Part shown: positions 35,958 through 47,417 of the stretch, piece by piece
How positions within the stretch are numbered: position 1 is the first letter of the stretch
Layout: every line of letters begins with the position of its first letter
Assembly: GCA_024220505.1 (NCBI GenBank)
Contig: JAKZZE010000009.1
Span: 134,001 to 198,000, forward strand
DNA length: 64,000 bases
Direction: 5' to 3'
Source of the DNA: Rhizopus arrhizus
Taxonomy: Eukaryota > Mucoromycota > Mucoromycetes > Mucorales > Rhizopodaceae
The notes under the pieces: model-generated
Databases searched by the model: none
What the model was told of the DNA's origin: nothing
Seen by the model: only the letters and a program-made list of their open reading frames with translations
Made by a program: the position numbers and the translations under genes

Positions 35958-36743
35958 ATGCCAATTAAACCTCATAAAGTTTTTATATGTGGCAGTAAGT
36001 TTCCTCTTTTTTATGTCTGTACAATTCAAAATAAACATCCAAATAGTCTGTACCATGCCTTTAGAAGTAATGATTTATATAAAGTAGTTATAATAGAATC
36101 TAAGCACTTTTATAAAGTATTGTGAGTTCAGTGGAACTCAAGAAAAATGTAAATTATGGTTAAAAGAAAAAGATCAAGAAAAATACAATGAAATTTATGG
36201 TTTGCTCTCTCACCTTTTTTTATTTATTTTTTATTTTATAATAAAAGTACAATCAACCTAGGAAAAGCAGATGATAGCTTGGATGAACAAGCAACGATGG
36301 TAAAAGATAAATCTGCTAAACTTGAAGCTAAATTAGAACGTGAAATCAAGAAAAAGATGGTAAAAGACAATAACAGTAAATAATTCCTTAATAAATGAGT
36401 AGGCTTCACGCGTTATTATTAAACGTAATGAAAGAAATAAAAGAAAATGTGTGACGAGTATTTATGGATTAGACATTTTTGGTGTTGATTTGAAAAAGGC
36501 AGCTAAAATGTTTGCTAATCGATTTGCATGTGGTTCTTCTGTGGCAAAAAATAATCAAGGTCAAGATGAGATTGTAGTCCAAGGCGATTTTAGTGATGAG
36601 TTGTATCAATTGATATTATCCAATTGGCCCAATGTAAATATATCCACTTGACATAATTATACAATGGCTAATATAATGCTCAGGTACCTGAAGAAAATAT
36701 TGACAAGATTGAAGAAAAAAAGAAAAAGAAGAGCGAATCATAA
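35958..36743 (+). CDS. TMA22: Density-regulated protein, translation recycling factor
   Basis: DENR/Tma22 pairs with MCTS1/Tma20 to remove deacylated tRNA from 40S subunits and to allow reinitiation. Six exons (35958-35994, 36047-36066, 36118-36199, 36262-36359, 36403-36633, 36684-36743) give about 175 residues. The N-terminal zinc site is split over three exons: FICG, ICTMPLE (a 20-nt exon) and YCEFSGTQEKCKLWL. A charged linker follows. The SUI1/eIF1-like domain then starts RVIIKRNERNKRKCVTSI and contains GVDLKKAAKMFANRFACGSS, KDEIVVQGD-type sequence and ELYQLILSNWP. Slightly shorter than yeast Tma22 (198). The third exon uses an AAG acceptor. Confidence 0.93.
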
Positions 36744-36899
36744 GGAGATTTTTATTTTTTAATTTGAATTGTGCAACCCACCATTTCAATAAATTTCTTT
36801 ACAAATTTACTTGCTTTTATTTCTTTTCTTTTCCTCATCATTTCCCAACCTTCATTCATCACTTTTTACCCCATTCCTTTCTTTTAATAAAATAAAAAA

Positions 36900-38348
36900 A
36901 TGGCTGCAAGATTCACAATGAGCCGAGACCGTTTAGCTGAATTACGAGTAATAACAAAAAACTTTTTCTTTTTTCTTTCTTTTCTTTTCTTTTTTTTTTT
37001 TTAATCACAGTAATCAGGATCATAACTTGCTTTCTTTCATATAGGGTGTGAACAGCAATGAAAAGAAATACGAGTAAGTTTAGATGATGAAAAATGTAGA
37101 ATATATATTAATAAATTATATAGTCGTTTAAGGTAAAAAAATAGAAAGTTAATAATTGAATAGTACTGTTGACATATAAAAGTGATGATTATGATCCTAT
37201 GCCTTCGATGCCATCACCTGGTAGACTTGATCCATCTTACCGTCCACCAGCATCACCTTCACCTACATACCAACATGGATCCAGAGGGGATAGACATGCT
37301 TCTGAAAGTAAAGAACAATATGAGATGAGTCAAAGAAATACAGCGACAACAACAGATGGTGCACTTAATTCTACAGATCAATTCTTTCAAGCTGTAAAAT
37401 AAGAACAAGATATAGAATTACCAAAAAGAGTGATTAATGTTGAGATGAATAGGTCGAAGAAGTAAAGGAACTGAACAAGAATATTTTAAACAACATTTCA
37501 ATGATTGAAGATCTTCACGGTTCAGCATTAACAAACATTACGGATGAACAAGCAGAAGAGAATACTTTTAAACTAGAAAAGATTGTTAAACAAACTACTA
37601 AATTGAATAATGAATGTAAAAACAAGATTAAAGGTAATAAATATAAACATAATTACCTTATCATGAACTTATACCATAAAAGCTATTGAATTGAGTAATG
37701 CTCGTATGCCTGCCAATTCAGGTGATTTACCTATGCGTAAAACACAACATGCAGCATTAAAAAAGAAATTCATCGAAACAATTCAGAGATATCAAGATAT
37801 TGAAAGGACCTATCAACAGAAATATCGACAAAGAGTAGAAAGGCAGATCAAAATTGTTCAACCCAATGCTACTTCAGATGATATCGATCGTGTATTAGAC
37901 TCTGATGAGCCACCACAAATATTTGCACAATCTTTAATGCAAGCCAACAGATCAGGACAAGCAAAGGCTGTGCTCTCTGAAGTTCAATCACGTCACGACG
38001 ATATTAAAAAGATCGAAAAGACAATCTTGGAGTTACATCAACTATTTGTTGATATGCAAATGATGGTTGAACAGCAAGGAGAAACACTTAAAGAGATTGA
38101 AACACATGCTGAGAACACAGTCGTTGATTTAGAACAAGGAAATAAAGATATTGAAAAAGCTATTGTTAGCGCTAAAAGTACACGTGCAGTAAGTTACACT
38201 ACACTCTCCCATAAATAATTAAAGACTAATCATAAATCAAAATATATAGAAAAAATGGATGTGTTTTGTTATCTTTATCATCTTACTTGTTGTAGCTGCT
38301 ATCCTGATTTGGTGGTTTGCATTTGATCACAAAGGTCTTTCAACTTGA
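36900..38348 (+). CDS. SSO1: Plasma-membrane syntaxin (Qa-SNARE), Sso type
   Basis: Target-membrane SNARE for exocytosis. Six exons (36900-36947, 37045-37073, 37183-37393, 37453-37633, 37683-38188, 38250-38348) give about 357 residues. An N-terminal disordered Pro/Ser-rich segment replaces the short leader of yeast Sso1 and makes the protein longer than the usual 290-300. The Habc bundle follows (FFQAVEEVKELNKNI to LMQANRSGQAKAVLSEV). The SNARE motif runs from about RHDDIKKIEKTILELHQLF through MMVEQQGETLKEIE, with the zero-layer Gln in EQQGE. A last exon encodes the C-terminal anchor (MCFVIFIILLVVAAILIWWF). Two introns use AAG acceptors. It lies 156 bp after TMA22. Confidence 0.93.
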
Positions 38349-39740
38349 GTTTTTTGTAATAATAAACATCTTTCATTCTTTTCCTGTATTTGTCCTACGC
38401 TAAGGAGTTCCCTTCTATAGATTCATCACACGTTCATCTATAGAATATGTGTTGTCTCTAAATAAGGATAAATGTGTCCCTAAAGTAACATTTCAAATCG
38501 GATCTACAATACACTTGTTCCGTCTGACTTTTCTTGTCTGATTCATTTACTCAATTCCAAAAAAAGGACATGAATTGAATAAAAAGATATAAGAAACACG
38601 TTGAGTAAGAGTGGGTGCACGAGTATATGTAATGATATAAGCTAGAGGTAGCAGAAAGTATGGTAGGACTATTGTGATTTCAGCATTGGTAAGTCCAAGT
38701 GTCACCCCAGTGGCAAAGACAAGCATGCTGTTCACATATCACCTACGATTCCTATTGTAGCACGATCAAGGAGTCTCGCTCATGTAAAGTCCCCATTCTT
38801 CTCGTTGGTTTTGATTTATACGTTAATACATCAGATCATGATTTCAAAGTTTTACTTAACGTTTATAATTATATTTACTTCTTGTTGTGAATTTTGATAG
38901 AAAACTTCATTTTCAACTTAAAGCAAATATAAAGAAAAGCGCTTATAGGTAGAATGAGTATACCAACATACGCTTGCGCTAAAAAAACACACCATATTCA
39001 TTTTGGCACAAGCCAAAGACGATAAAGAAAAAGACAACTTTTAATTTATTCTTACAATAAATGTTCATTCATTAAATTACATAGATCATATATTTCCTTC
39101 GTTTTAGCTTGCAACTGATAAAATGCCGACACAAGCAGCAACAGATTCTAAAGATGTAAGCCAGTAAGTGTATCAAGGGTCTTTATTCACTTTTTTCTGA
39201 CTTTACATGCTTGAAGAAGTACTCTTTCAACCAAGCTCATTCTCAATGCTGCTAATCAAATAATTGCTTACAAGATGCAATTAGATCTGATTATTAACGA
39301 TAGCTATCAGTGACAGTAAAACTCATTTGCGCATTTATTGTTGGATATATTCAGCATCTGAATTAGACCTCCACTCTAGTTTCTTTATTGATATGACAAT
39401 TCCAGATTATAGAACAGCTATATATCAAAATGTACTTGAGCATTTATCATTTGCTACTGTAAAATGATATCTCCATAGCTTTATAGGATACAGAAAGAAA
39501 TCTTTATTAGTATAATTGCTGATCGTACTGCTACAAACCAAGCTATTATCATTATCTTTTATAAGCTTATTTGAGAATTCAAAAATATTAGATTAGTTAT
39601 GCTCTTACAGTGTTTTATCTTTAATAAACAGCAAGATCGCGCATAGATTGGTATAATTGCCTATGACTGTTATGTAAGAGTACATGCATAATTTTTTTTT
39701 TATTTTTTTATTTTTTATTTTTTTTTTTTCAGTCTATAAA
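38349..39740. other. Spacer with possible gene relic
   Basis: 1.4 kb with no sound gene model. A hydrophobic 62-codon frame on the minus strand (38547-38735) and the relic candidate at 39123-39480 are the only protein-like stretches. A 60-bp T-rich run at 39692-39730 precedes the AMPK beta ATG. Confidence 0.5.
39123..39480 (+). pseudogene. Possible degenerate gene of unknown family
   Basis: Starts MPTQAATDSKDVS, then a gtaagt donor. Protein-like pieces follow: STLSTKLILNAANQIIAYKM and then ELDLHSSFFIDMTIPDYRTA. Stops and frame changes between them prevent an intact product. This looks like a decaying gene rather than random AT-rich sequence, but I do not recognise it. Confidence 0.25.
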
Positions 39741-41044
39741 ATGGGAAATACAAATTCAACGGAAGCAAATCTTCATCAAAGAAAGAAAAGTAACAATTCT
39801 ATTTCAGACAAAATAGAGCCTACAGCAGATATTACAGCCACAGCCACAGCCACTACAGCAAGCACAAGTACAATTACAGACACAAGCACTAGCACTGCTT
39901 CTAGTAATCCACAATTATCGGTTACAGAACCACCTAATGAGGAATCATCGACTCAGCCCGTTCCTGTAGTCAACAACAAAACAGGCTGGGTATCAAGTAC
40001 AACAGGTGCTGCTAGTCCTTGGTTTAATTCATATTCTTCATCTACTTCTTCTCACCACCCTCACCGTGCTTCAATCAGTGGTCCTTACTATCGTGCTCGT
40101 GGTATGAGTGTTACAGCAAGAGATTCAGAAAACGATGAAGACTTGATGATTCCATCAACTGCATCCAACATTATCGTCAATAATAATACTGCTGCAAACA
40201 CTACTGCTAATGCTGCTAATGCTGCTGCAGGTCCAGCTAACTTGGCCACTATGCCAGCTCAAGGTCAGTAGAATTAATCCTTATCTCTATATCTATTATT
40301 CACTAATTTATATAGGCGTGCCAACTATTATTACTTGGACTCAAGGAGGAAATAATGTTTATGTCACAGGAACTTTTAATGGGTGGAAGCATAAGATCAA
40401 GTTGGTTAAAAGGTAACAAAGCAAGTAACAAAATGATGAGTAGAAAGTAACACTTTAAAAAAGTACACACGATTTTAATGCAGTATTAGAATTACCTCCT
40501 GGAACACATCGATTGAAGTTTATCGTGGACGATGAATGGAAATGTTCAAATGATTTAGAAACAGCTACTGATCCAGATGGAAACTTGGTTAATTATTTAC
40601 AAGTCATGGATGAAGAACAACAAGATGAAGAGGAAGAGGATGATGATTTGGTATCTACTTCAACCAATGATGAATATTCAAGTATTATCCCACCCGAACT
40701 TTTAAAGATATCCGAGGCAGCAGAGAGTGAATTAGAGATGAAGCCAAGTATAGAGTGGGAAAAGAAACAACCACAGCCACCTACATTACCTCCTCATCTT
40801 GATAAGGTCTTATTGAATTCACAAACAGTGAGTGAAGAGGATAATTCGGTCTTGTATGAACCAAATCATGTCACCTTAAATCATTTATATGCCTGTTCAA
40901 TCAAGGATAATGTCATGGCATTAGCTACAACCACAAGATACCGTAAAAAGGTAATAAAAAAAATACATGTGAATATCATCTAAATCAAAATACAAATAGT
41001 ATGTCACTACAATGTATTATCGCCCTGTATTGCCAAAGGATTAA
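39741..41044 (+). CDS. SIP2: AMPK/Snf1 kinase beta subunit
   Basis: Scaffold subunit of the Snf1/AMPK energy-sensing kinase. Four exons (39741-40263, 40316-40412, 40464-40950, 41000-41044) give about 383 residues. The start MGNTNS is a good N-myristoylation signal. A Ser/Thr/Asn/Ala-rich disordered region of about 170 residues follows. The glycogen-binding CBM48 module reads TIITWTQGGNNVYVTGTFNGW to PPGTHRLKFIVDDEWK. An acidic linker (EEEEDDD) leads to the C-terminal ASC domain (NHLYACSIKDNVMALATTTR), which ends YVTTMYYRPVL. The last exon of 45 nt is needed to complete this conserved strand. The downstream epimerase gene converges, with only 23 bp between the stop codons. Confidence 0.94.
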
Positions 41045-41067
41045 GTAATAAAAAAACACTTTTATTA

Positions 41068-41964
41068 TTATGCAATGCCTGCTTCTTTAGCAAACCTGGC
41101 TTGGGCTTTGTTGACCTTTTCTTTAAAAGTGCTAATAACTTCATCAGGTTTTTCTGCTTTGAAAATACCAGTACCAGCAACAATCACATTAGCACCTGCC
41201 TCGGCAGAGGCATCAATTGTTTCTAAAGATAACCCACCATCTACTTCAATATCTAAATTGGGGTATTTACGACGCAATGTTTCGACCTTTCATTGTGCAT
41301 TAGCGATTTTCCTTCTTCACAAATAACATCCTTACCTTTGGCATACATTCAGCCATAAATCTTTGTCCACCGAATCCAGGTTCAACTGTCATAACCAAGA
41401 TCATATCACACTGCTCAGCAACAGGACCAATAACTTGCTCAACAGGTGTTTTAGGTTTAATAGCAACACCTGCCTTCATACCAGCTGCATGGATTTGTTG
41501 AATTAAACCTAAAGGATCTTCTGTTGCTTCAATATGAAATGTATACATCTCTCCACCTGCTTTAGCAATATCATCAACCCATTGCGAAGGGTTAGATACC
41601 ATCATATGGCAGTCTATTGATACATGTTAAAAAAAAAAGGATGTCTTCTTTTTATGTATCTGTACCGAAATAAGCTTCTGTATGAGGACGAATAGCAGAA
41701 ATAATAGGTGCTCCCCAAGTGAGGTTAGGAACAAAGTGACTAAAAAAAATCTATTGAGTTCCTCTTCTTTCCTTTGTGTTTTCTATCTTTACCCATCCAT
41801 CACGTCTATATAAAAATGTTAAGTCTTTTTTTTGGCTTTTTTTATCTTTTTTAATTACCAAGATGAAGCCAGTCGGCACCATTCTTTTTCATACGCTTGG
41901 CTTCAGCTGCCAAAAAAGCAAAATCACTGGAAAGCATGGAAGGTGAAATCTTTGCTTCAGGCAT
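41068..41964 (-). CDS. RPE1: Ribulose-5-phosphate 3-epimerase
   Basis: Pentose phosphate pathway enzyme interconverting ribulose-5-P and xylulose-5-P. Five minus-strand exons (41964-41859, 41805-41793, 41739-41666, 41613-41336, 41286-41068) give about 229 residues (yeast Rpe1 is 238). It starts [17 protein letters not shown]. The second exon is only 13 nt and supplies DVMDG of the metal-binding motif DVMDGHFVPN. Other landmarks are [26 protein letters not shown] and [12 protein letters not shown]. The last intron ends in AAG. The enzyme should be functional if the microexon is spliced in. A gene finder that misses it would lose a catalytic Asp. Confidence 0.94.
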
Positions 41965-42860
41965 TTTTATGTTGAACTAATGAAAAAAGAGGGACAGAAT
42001 GTCAGCAATCACCCCAGTTCTTTCAGCACGTCAAGTATTCGGAGTTTAGTTACACTTTTAAGCTATACCTTTGTAGGATCAATCTTTTGTTGACAAAAGA
42101 GGTGTTTGAGGCCAATGAGATGAACGGACGTTAAGTTAGAGTAGTTTATGAATATATATTTTTATTGTCTCTTACACCGACAGATACATACGTATATATT
42201 CTCTGATCAAAAATTGCTTATCAACCTCTTTAGTCATTCTATCAATCTCTTTACACACAAAGCGCGTACGAAATTCAGCAGAATACGTCACTGATTATCA
42301 AACCGTAAGACCGCGATTTCATTTTATATCAATTTCGAAAGGATTATGATGACTATTCAGTTTGAGGAAGGAGATAAATAACCGATAAACGAACAAACAT
42401 ACTTAACTTATAAAAGTTTTAGATTATCGATATTCTGTATACTATGCACTTATCTCTTTATGTCGATGGTTAGTAACACAATAACATGTATATCAAATAA
42501 CCTCTCTTTTCTTCTCACACCACGAATCCACTATGATTGTCATACCCAAAAATTATTCGAGAAATACAACAAATACTTTATGATAGAAATAATAGAAAAA
42601 AAGAGATAATAACTCTAAATAACCGACACTTGGGATATTACATCCATACAAGATTGATATATTTGATCATGCACACATTCAACTGTTTATTTTTCCTTGT
42701 TGTTACTCTTTTCCTAAAACAGTGTGACATATCACAAGAAAATATGTGTGTATATGTGTGTGTTTTTTTGTTGAAACACTTTTCTTGTAGAAAAAGTATA
42801 AATACTTTCTACTTGACCTTTTTTGTATTTTCTTCTTTACATTATTTCTTACATTAAAAC
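41965..42860. other. Shared upstream region of RPE1 and ferritin
   Basis: 896 bp between divergent genes. No gene seen. A TATA-like box (TATAAATA, 42797-42804) lies about 60 bp before the ferritin ATG. A CAGTGT near 42720 was tested as an iron-responsive element and rejected. Confidence 0.55.
42797..42804 (+). promoter_or_regulatory. TATA-like box of ferritin gene
   Basis: TATAAATA, 57-64 bp upstream of the ferritin start codon, followed by a T-rich leader. Confidence 0.45.
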
Positions 42861-43642
42861 ATGTCACTTGCTAAGCAAAATTTCGCTAACCAATCTGAAG
42901 AAGCCTTGAACCAACAAGTCAATACTGAACTTCAAGCCTCTCAAGTTTATCTTTCCATGTCTGCCTGGGCTCAGCATACTTCGGTTGCTTTACCAGGTAA
43001 CAATAAATTACACACATTTATAAAGTCGCGTAAAATACTTATACTACTATAAGGTCTTGAAAAGTATTTTCGTGAAGCTGCTCACGAGGTAAGCTTTTTT
43101 AAAAAAAAAGAAAAAAAAGAAAAAGTTGACCGAATTGTTATTCAGGAAAGAGAACATGCTCAAAAATTGATTGATTATATCAATACCAGAGGTGGTCGAG
43201 TTGTGTTGAGAGCATTACAAGCTCCCGAAACAGATTGGAAATCAGCCAAAAATGCAGTTGAAAGTGCTCTTCAACTTGAAAAAGGTAAATAGAGTATATT
43301 GTCTATTAGCACTTTTGTAACGAAGCAATAAAAACAGATGTCAACAAGTCACTCTTGAACTTGCACAAGATTGCTGATAGTAACGGTGACCCACAAATGT
43401 GTGATTTTATTGAAGCTGAATATTTGGGTGAACAAGTGGAAGCTATCAAGAAATTGGCCGATATGGTTACTCAACTGAACCGTGTTGGAGAAGGTAATTT
43501 GTTATACGATCATCTATTTATTCCCTTCCTTTTACTAAAACAACACTTTTCAGGTCTTGGTGTTTACTTGTGGGATCAACAGCTTTACAGAGATGGAACA
43601 GGTGCTGGTAGCCGTGCTACCGGTAACGTTAAACATGGTTAA
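42861..43642 (+). CDS. Ferritin, H-type
   Basis: Iron-storage 24-mer with ferroxidase activity. Five exons (42861-42996, 43054-43088, 43146-43284, 43338-43493, 43554-43642) give about 184 residues. All H-type ferroxidase residues are visible: Glu in [14 protein letters not shown] with its Tyr, the Glu/His pair in [11 protein letters not shown], Glu in ALQLEK, and Gln in [14 protein letters not shown]. No signal or transit peptide, so probably cytosolic. Ferritin is missing from yeasts and most Dikarya but known biochemically from zygomycetes. The second exon is 35 nt and enters through a TAAG acceptor. Confidence 0.95.
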
Positions 43643-43843
43643 AAACTTATACAAGCTGTTGTTTTTATATAAAAAAGTATTGCTGAAATAAACTTGCTTC
43701 TTTTTGAATTTATTCTGGTGTGTACATTATACAGCTGAACTAATCGAATTTTATTGTAAAAGATCACTGACTTGCCGTAGGCAGCAACGTTTCCAAAAGT
43801 TTTTTCATTAAATTTATTTTTTGCTTCTTTTTTATACGAGAAA

Positions 43844-45157
43844 ATGTTGCTTGACATTGATACCAATTATACTTGGATTTTATTAGTTGGTATTTTCGTA
43901 TTTCTCTTTGTTATTTTTATTCTCTTATGCTTCACTAAAGCAAGTGGGGAAAACTTTTTTTATAATGAAGACTCTTTATTTGAAGACGAATTTGTCGAAT
44001 GTCCTGCTTTACTGGCTACTCTTTCTGAGGATGCAAGAATAAGCTATGAGCAGGCAAAAGGTTAGCAAAAAAAAGAAAGAGTTGAATCTTGCACTAAATT
44101 ACGTAACAGTTTTTCAACAAAGATATCCACCAGATAGTATACCAACTGATATTACCATGTCACAATATGTTAGCATTCAAGAAAAAGGAATATCAGCATT
44201 TGAATTCGAATTAGATACAGATTCACTAAGTTTTGTATCCGCAAGAACAGAAATTCAATTCTTTTCTGGAGAAGGATGTTTGCAGACTAATCTACCTTTA
44301 CCAAGAAATCAAGAAGTTTATTATTGGGAAGCAAAGATGTTCGAGAAACCAGTGACAACAACAGTCTCTGTTGGCGTAGCAACTAAACCTTATCCTTCTT
44401 GGAGGTTACCTGGTAATTTTATATGATAAAGAGATCATATTAGAACTAGTAACAATAACTGATCATTAGGTTGGAATAAACATTCAATTGGATATTTTAG
44501 TGATACAGGAAATAAGCATTTCAGTAATCCATTTACTGGTAGACCCTATAGTTACGGTTATGAAGAAGGGGATGTCATTGGGGTTGGATATCGTCATCGT
44601 ACCGGAACTATATTCTTTACAAGAAATGGTAGAAAATTAGATGAAGCATGTTTTGGTTTACGTTATAATCTATTTCCTACCATTGGTGCTAACGGACCTT
44701 GTCAAATACATGTTAATCTCGGTCAAATGGGTAAAAAAAAGAATCAGAGAAAAGATGAATTTGATGATTAAAATGAAGAGTCTGTATAGGTTTTGTGTTT
44801 GTTGAGGCAAATGTTAAAAGATGGGGGTTAGCACCAGTACAGGGCACATTAGCACCTCCTCCTGCCTATGGTTTTGAGGCTGGATCCTTTTTGTTACAAA
44901 GAGGAGGTGAAATGAGTAGTTTAGAAGGAGTCATTACGCCATCTTCTAGTCAGTATGATGAAGATGATGATGATGATGATGATAATACACCGTTGATTCA
45001 ACAGCGTAGTAACCACTATGCAGCTATACCCATACCAAGCCAACAACACCAACAAGAGGGCACACCAGCTCCCCCTTCTTATTCAACTTTTCCTAGACCT
45101 TCGTTTTTTATGGATCAGGCAGAATATGAAAGAAATCGTAGGGCTGGTCTAATTTAA
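43844..45157 (+). CDS. SSH4: SPRY-domain Rsp5 adaptor, Ssh4/Ear1 family
   Basis: Endosomal/vacuolar membrane adaptor that recruits the ubiquitin ligase Rsp5 to cargo. Four exons (43844-44060, 44110-44412, 44470-44730, 44790-45157) give about 382 residues. An N-terminal membrane segment ([20 protein letters not shown]) precedes a conserved linker ([20 protein letters not shown]). The SPRY domain includes [25 protein letters not shown] and [12 protein letters not shown]. The tail has two PPxY-like WW-ligand motifs, APPPAY and APPSYS, plus a run of Asp from a GAT repeat. Architecture and motifs match Ssh4/Ear1 throughout. Cargo is not predictable. Confidence 0.92.
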
Positions 45158-46290
45158 TACCATATATAACACAATACATGTATCATTCTAATAAAGCATT
45201 GGTGTTTAATAGCCTATTTATTATTCATTATTCTAAAATGCAGACGGTTAGGATCAGAAATGGCAAAGAAATTATATTACAATTAAAATAAAACGCATAC
45301 AAATACACTTTATTGTTGTAAAATGAATGAACCCAGAGAGGATTATTTGTATATTAAATTCGATTGCTATACAATAGAGGGAAATAACAAAAAGCAGCAC
45401 AACGGATTTGGATTATGCATAATTTATCATTCAATGTTCACTTTATGATTTCAAAAAGCCATGTGCTCTCAGCACTATCTCTTGAAGACGAAAAAGCAAA
45501 GTTATACATAATAAATTAAGTTTCATAATAATGTCTACTAAATATAATGGAAAGTTTACGTTAGAATTATCATAGTATAACAAATACTGTACAAGTGTAT
45601 TGGTAGAATATACATTGTTGTTAAATCCAGCTTTTTGAAGTAAATTGATCAATTTCAAAAGGTGTTTAACCAGCAACCAGTTGCCTCGTCTTTTCGTCTT
45701 TGTATTACAAGCGGTAAATCCAAACAGAATATTAATATGTGCAAGGTTAAAAATGAATAAAAATTACCACGGTGTTGGCTTTGGTAGTTTCATTGCCACT
45801 AGATTAACAGGATCCACCACGCTAATGGATCCTAAAAATATCATTAATATCCATTACGAACATTAATCAGCCTTAAAAAAAAGTAGTGTGCAAGTGTAAA
45901 ATAGTGATAAGAGAAGGCCCCTGATGGCAGGTGAACACCATCCACTTTTTTCTGCCTAACAGTGTAGTCAATAATTGGAGCTTAATTTTTAAACATATCC
46001 ATGCGCTTTGTCGCATTTACCTTACTAAATACTTATTATTGGTATGAGATTATTCAAATCTTAATAGAAAGATAATAGGCACTGAATGCATAATATTACT
46101 TATTACATATTCATTAAGGCACCCTTCCATATTCATTTACATTTGTATTTTGTCAAACAGTCTACATCAAAATCTGCAATCATCTTCCCAAACTAGATTT
46201 CTAAACTATCCGGGCCGGATTATGGCATTAATGCTTGAAAAGATGAAAGGGTCAAACACAGCTCCTTTTTTCGTGTTTCATATTTTTTTG
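45158..46290. other. AT-rich spacer
   Basis: 1.1 kb with only short open frames on both strands and no recognisable product, RNA gene or repeat. Confidence 0.55.
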
Positions 46291-47417
46291 ATGAAGTTTT
46301 ACACTGCTGTCGTATTCTCGACCTTAGTATCAGCTGTTTTAGCCTTTGAAAATACTGTACCTTGTATAATGTGGTCTCCTAAAGAGTAAGGAATACACGT
46401 ATGTCACTGTATTTATCAGAAAAGCTAATTTTTTATATTGTAGCTACATTAAAACTAATGGTAGACCTCACAATCAACTTGTCATTACCAACGCAGACGC
46501 AACTTCAAGTATTGCCTCTTCTTTGTCTTCTGATATTTGTTCCGCCAAGGCCATTGCTTTGTTTGACCAACCTGAGGTAAACATAGATGGAAAAAAAAAA
46601 AAAAAAAAGATTTTGTAACTTTTTTTTTGAATAAAGATCCACAGCAATGACTTTGTTCGTTCCGAGAACAAGAATGCTTTTAACAATTTGAGGGTAAATT
46701 CAAAAAGTTAGAGAAGAGACTTCTATGATTAACACGAAACTAGACATATATAGACCAAGCAAGCACTCGCTCTGAAATTGAATACATTGCTGGCGGTGTT
46801 GATATTCAAAAAGTAGCTCAAATGATAGCCAGTGAATGTGAAGCTACTGTAGTTAATTTGGATGCTTCTAGTAAGAGAGCGACTTGATAAAAAAAAAGGT
46901 ATTAATAAACTCTTCTTTTTGTAGATGTTTCTGACGATGATTTCAAGGAACAAAGCTCACCTATTGTTGTTGTTGCATCTCTTCCTTCTTCCAATAGCTT
47001 CCATTCAAATGGTAAAAGATAGTGTCATTTTTGTTAAAAATAATCGAAACACGTAATTGATAATTAATAATAGATGTTTTGTTGAAGAGATTTATTAGTG
47101 TAATGGAACGAAAAGTGAACCAAGATTATGCTGTCATTTATACATCTGGCTCTGCAAAGGTAAAAACAATTGAGATAAACAACGGCAGCAAAAATGAACC
47201 TTTTCTTTAGACTTTTGAAAATGAATATGTCAATCTCCGAGCTCCTTCTAATAAGAGTTTACCAATCTTTGCCAAATACCAATTATTTACACCTGGTGTC
47301 TTTATGGTTCTTGGTGTCACTTTACTTTTCTTATTTATTGCTGGTACTGGTATTACTTGGTTGTCAGGTATCCAAACTCCTATTCGTATGGAAGCACCCA
47401 AGCAGAAAAAGAATTAA
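46291..47417 (+). CDS. BIG1: BIG1/VOA1-type V-ATPase assembly protein
   Basis: ER type I membrane protein related to yeast Big1/Voa1 and animal Ac45 (ATP6AP1), needed for V-ATPase assembly and beta-1,6-glucan. Seven exons (46291-46385, 46444-46576, 46637-46693, 46744-46870, 46925-47011, 47074-47159, 47211-47417) give about 263 residues. A signal peptide (MKFYTAVVFSTLVSAVLAF) starts the protein. A lumenal domain follows, with IYTSGSAK and NVSDD (a possible N-glycosylation site). The C-terminal membrane segment FTPGVFMVLGVTLLFLFIAG leads into the family signature LSGIQTPIRMEAPKQKKN. The acceptor of exon 4 was set at ACTAG because only that keeps frame. Confidence 0.86.

Noticed and set aside
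38547..38735. Hydrophobic minus-strand ORF
   Set aside because: It has an ATG and a plausible membrane segment, but I could find no upstream exon, family or conserved motif. Left as part of the spacer.
42715..42740. CAGTGT in the ferritin leader as an iron-responsive element
   Set aside because: The bases on either side do not pair into the required five-base-pair upper stem and no bulged C is placed correctly.
45443..45866. Overlapping short frames as small genes
   Set aside because: Low-complexity AT-rich translation, no splice-supported extension, no recognised motif.
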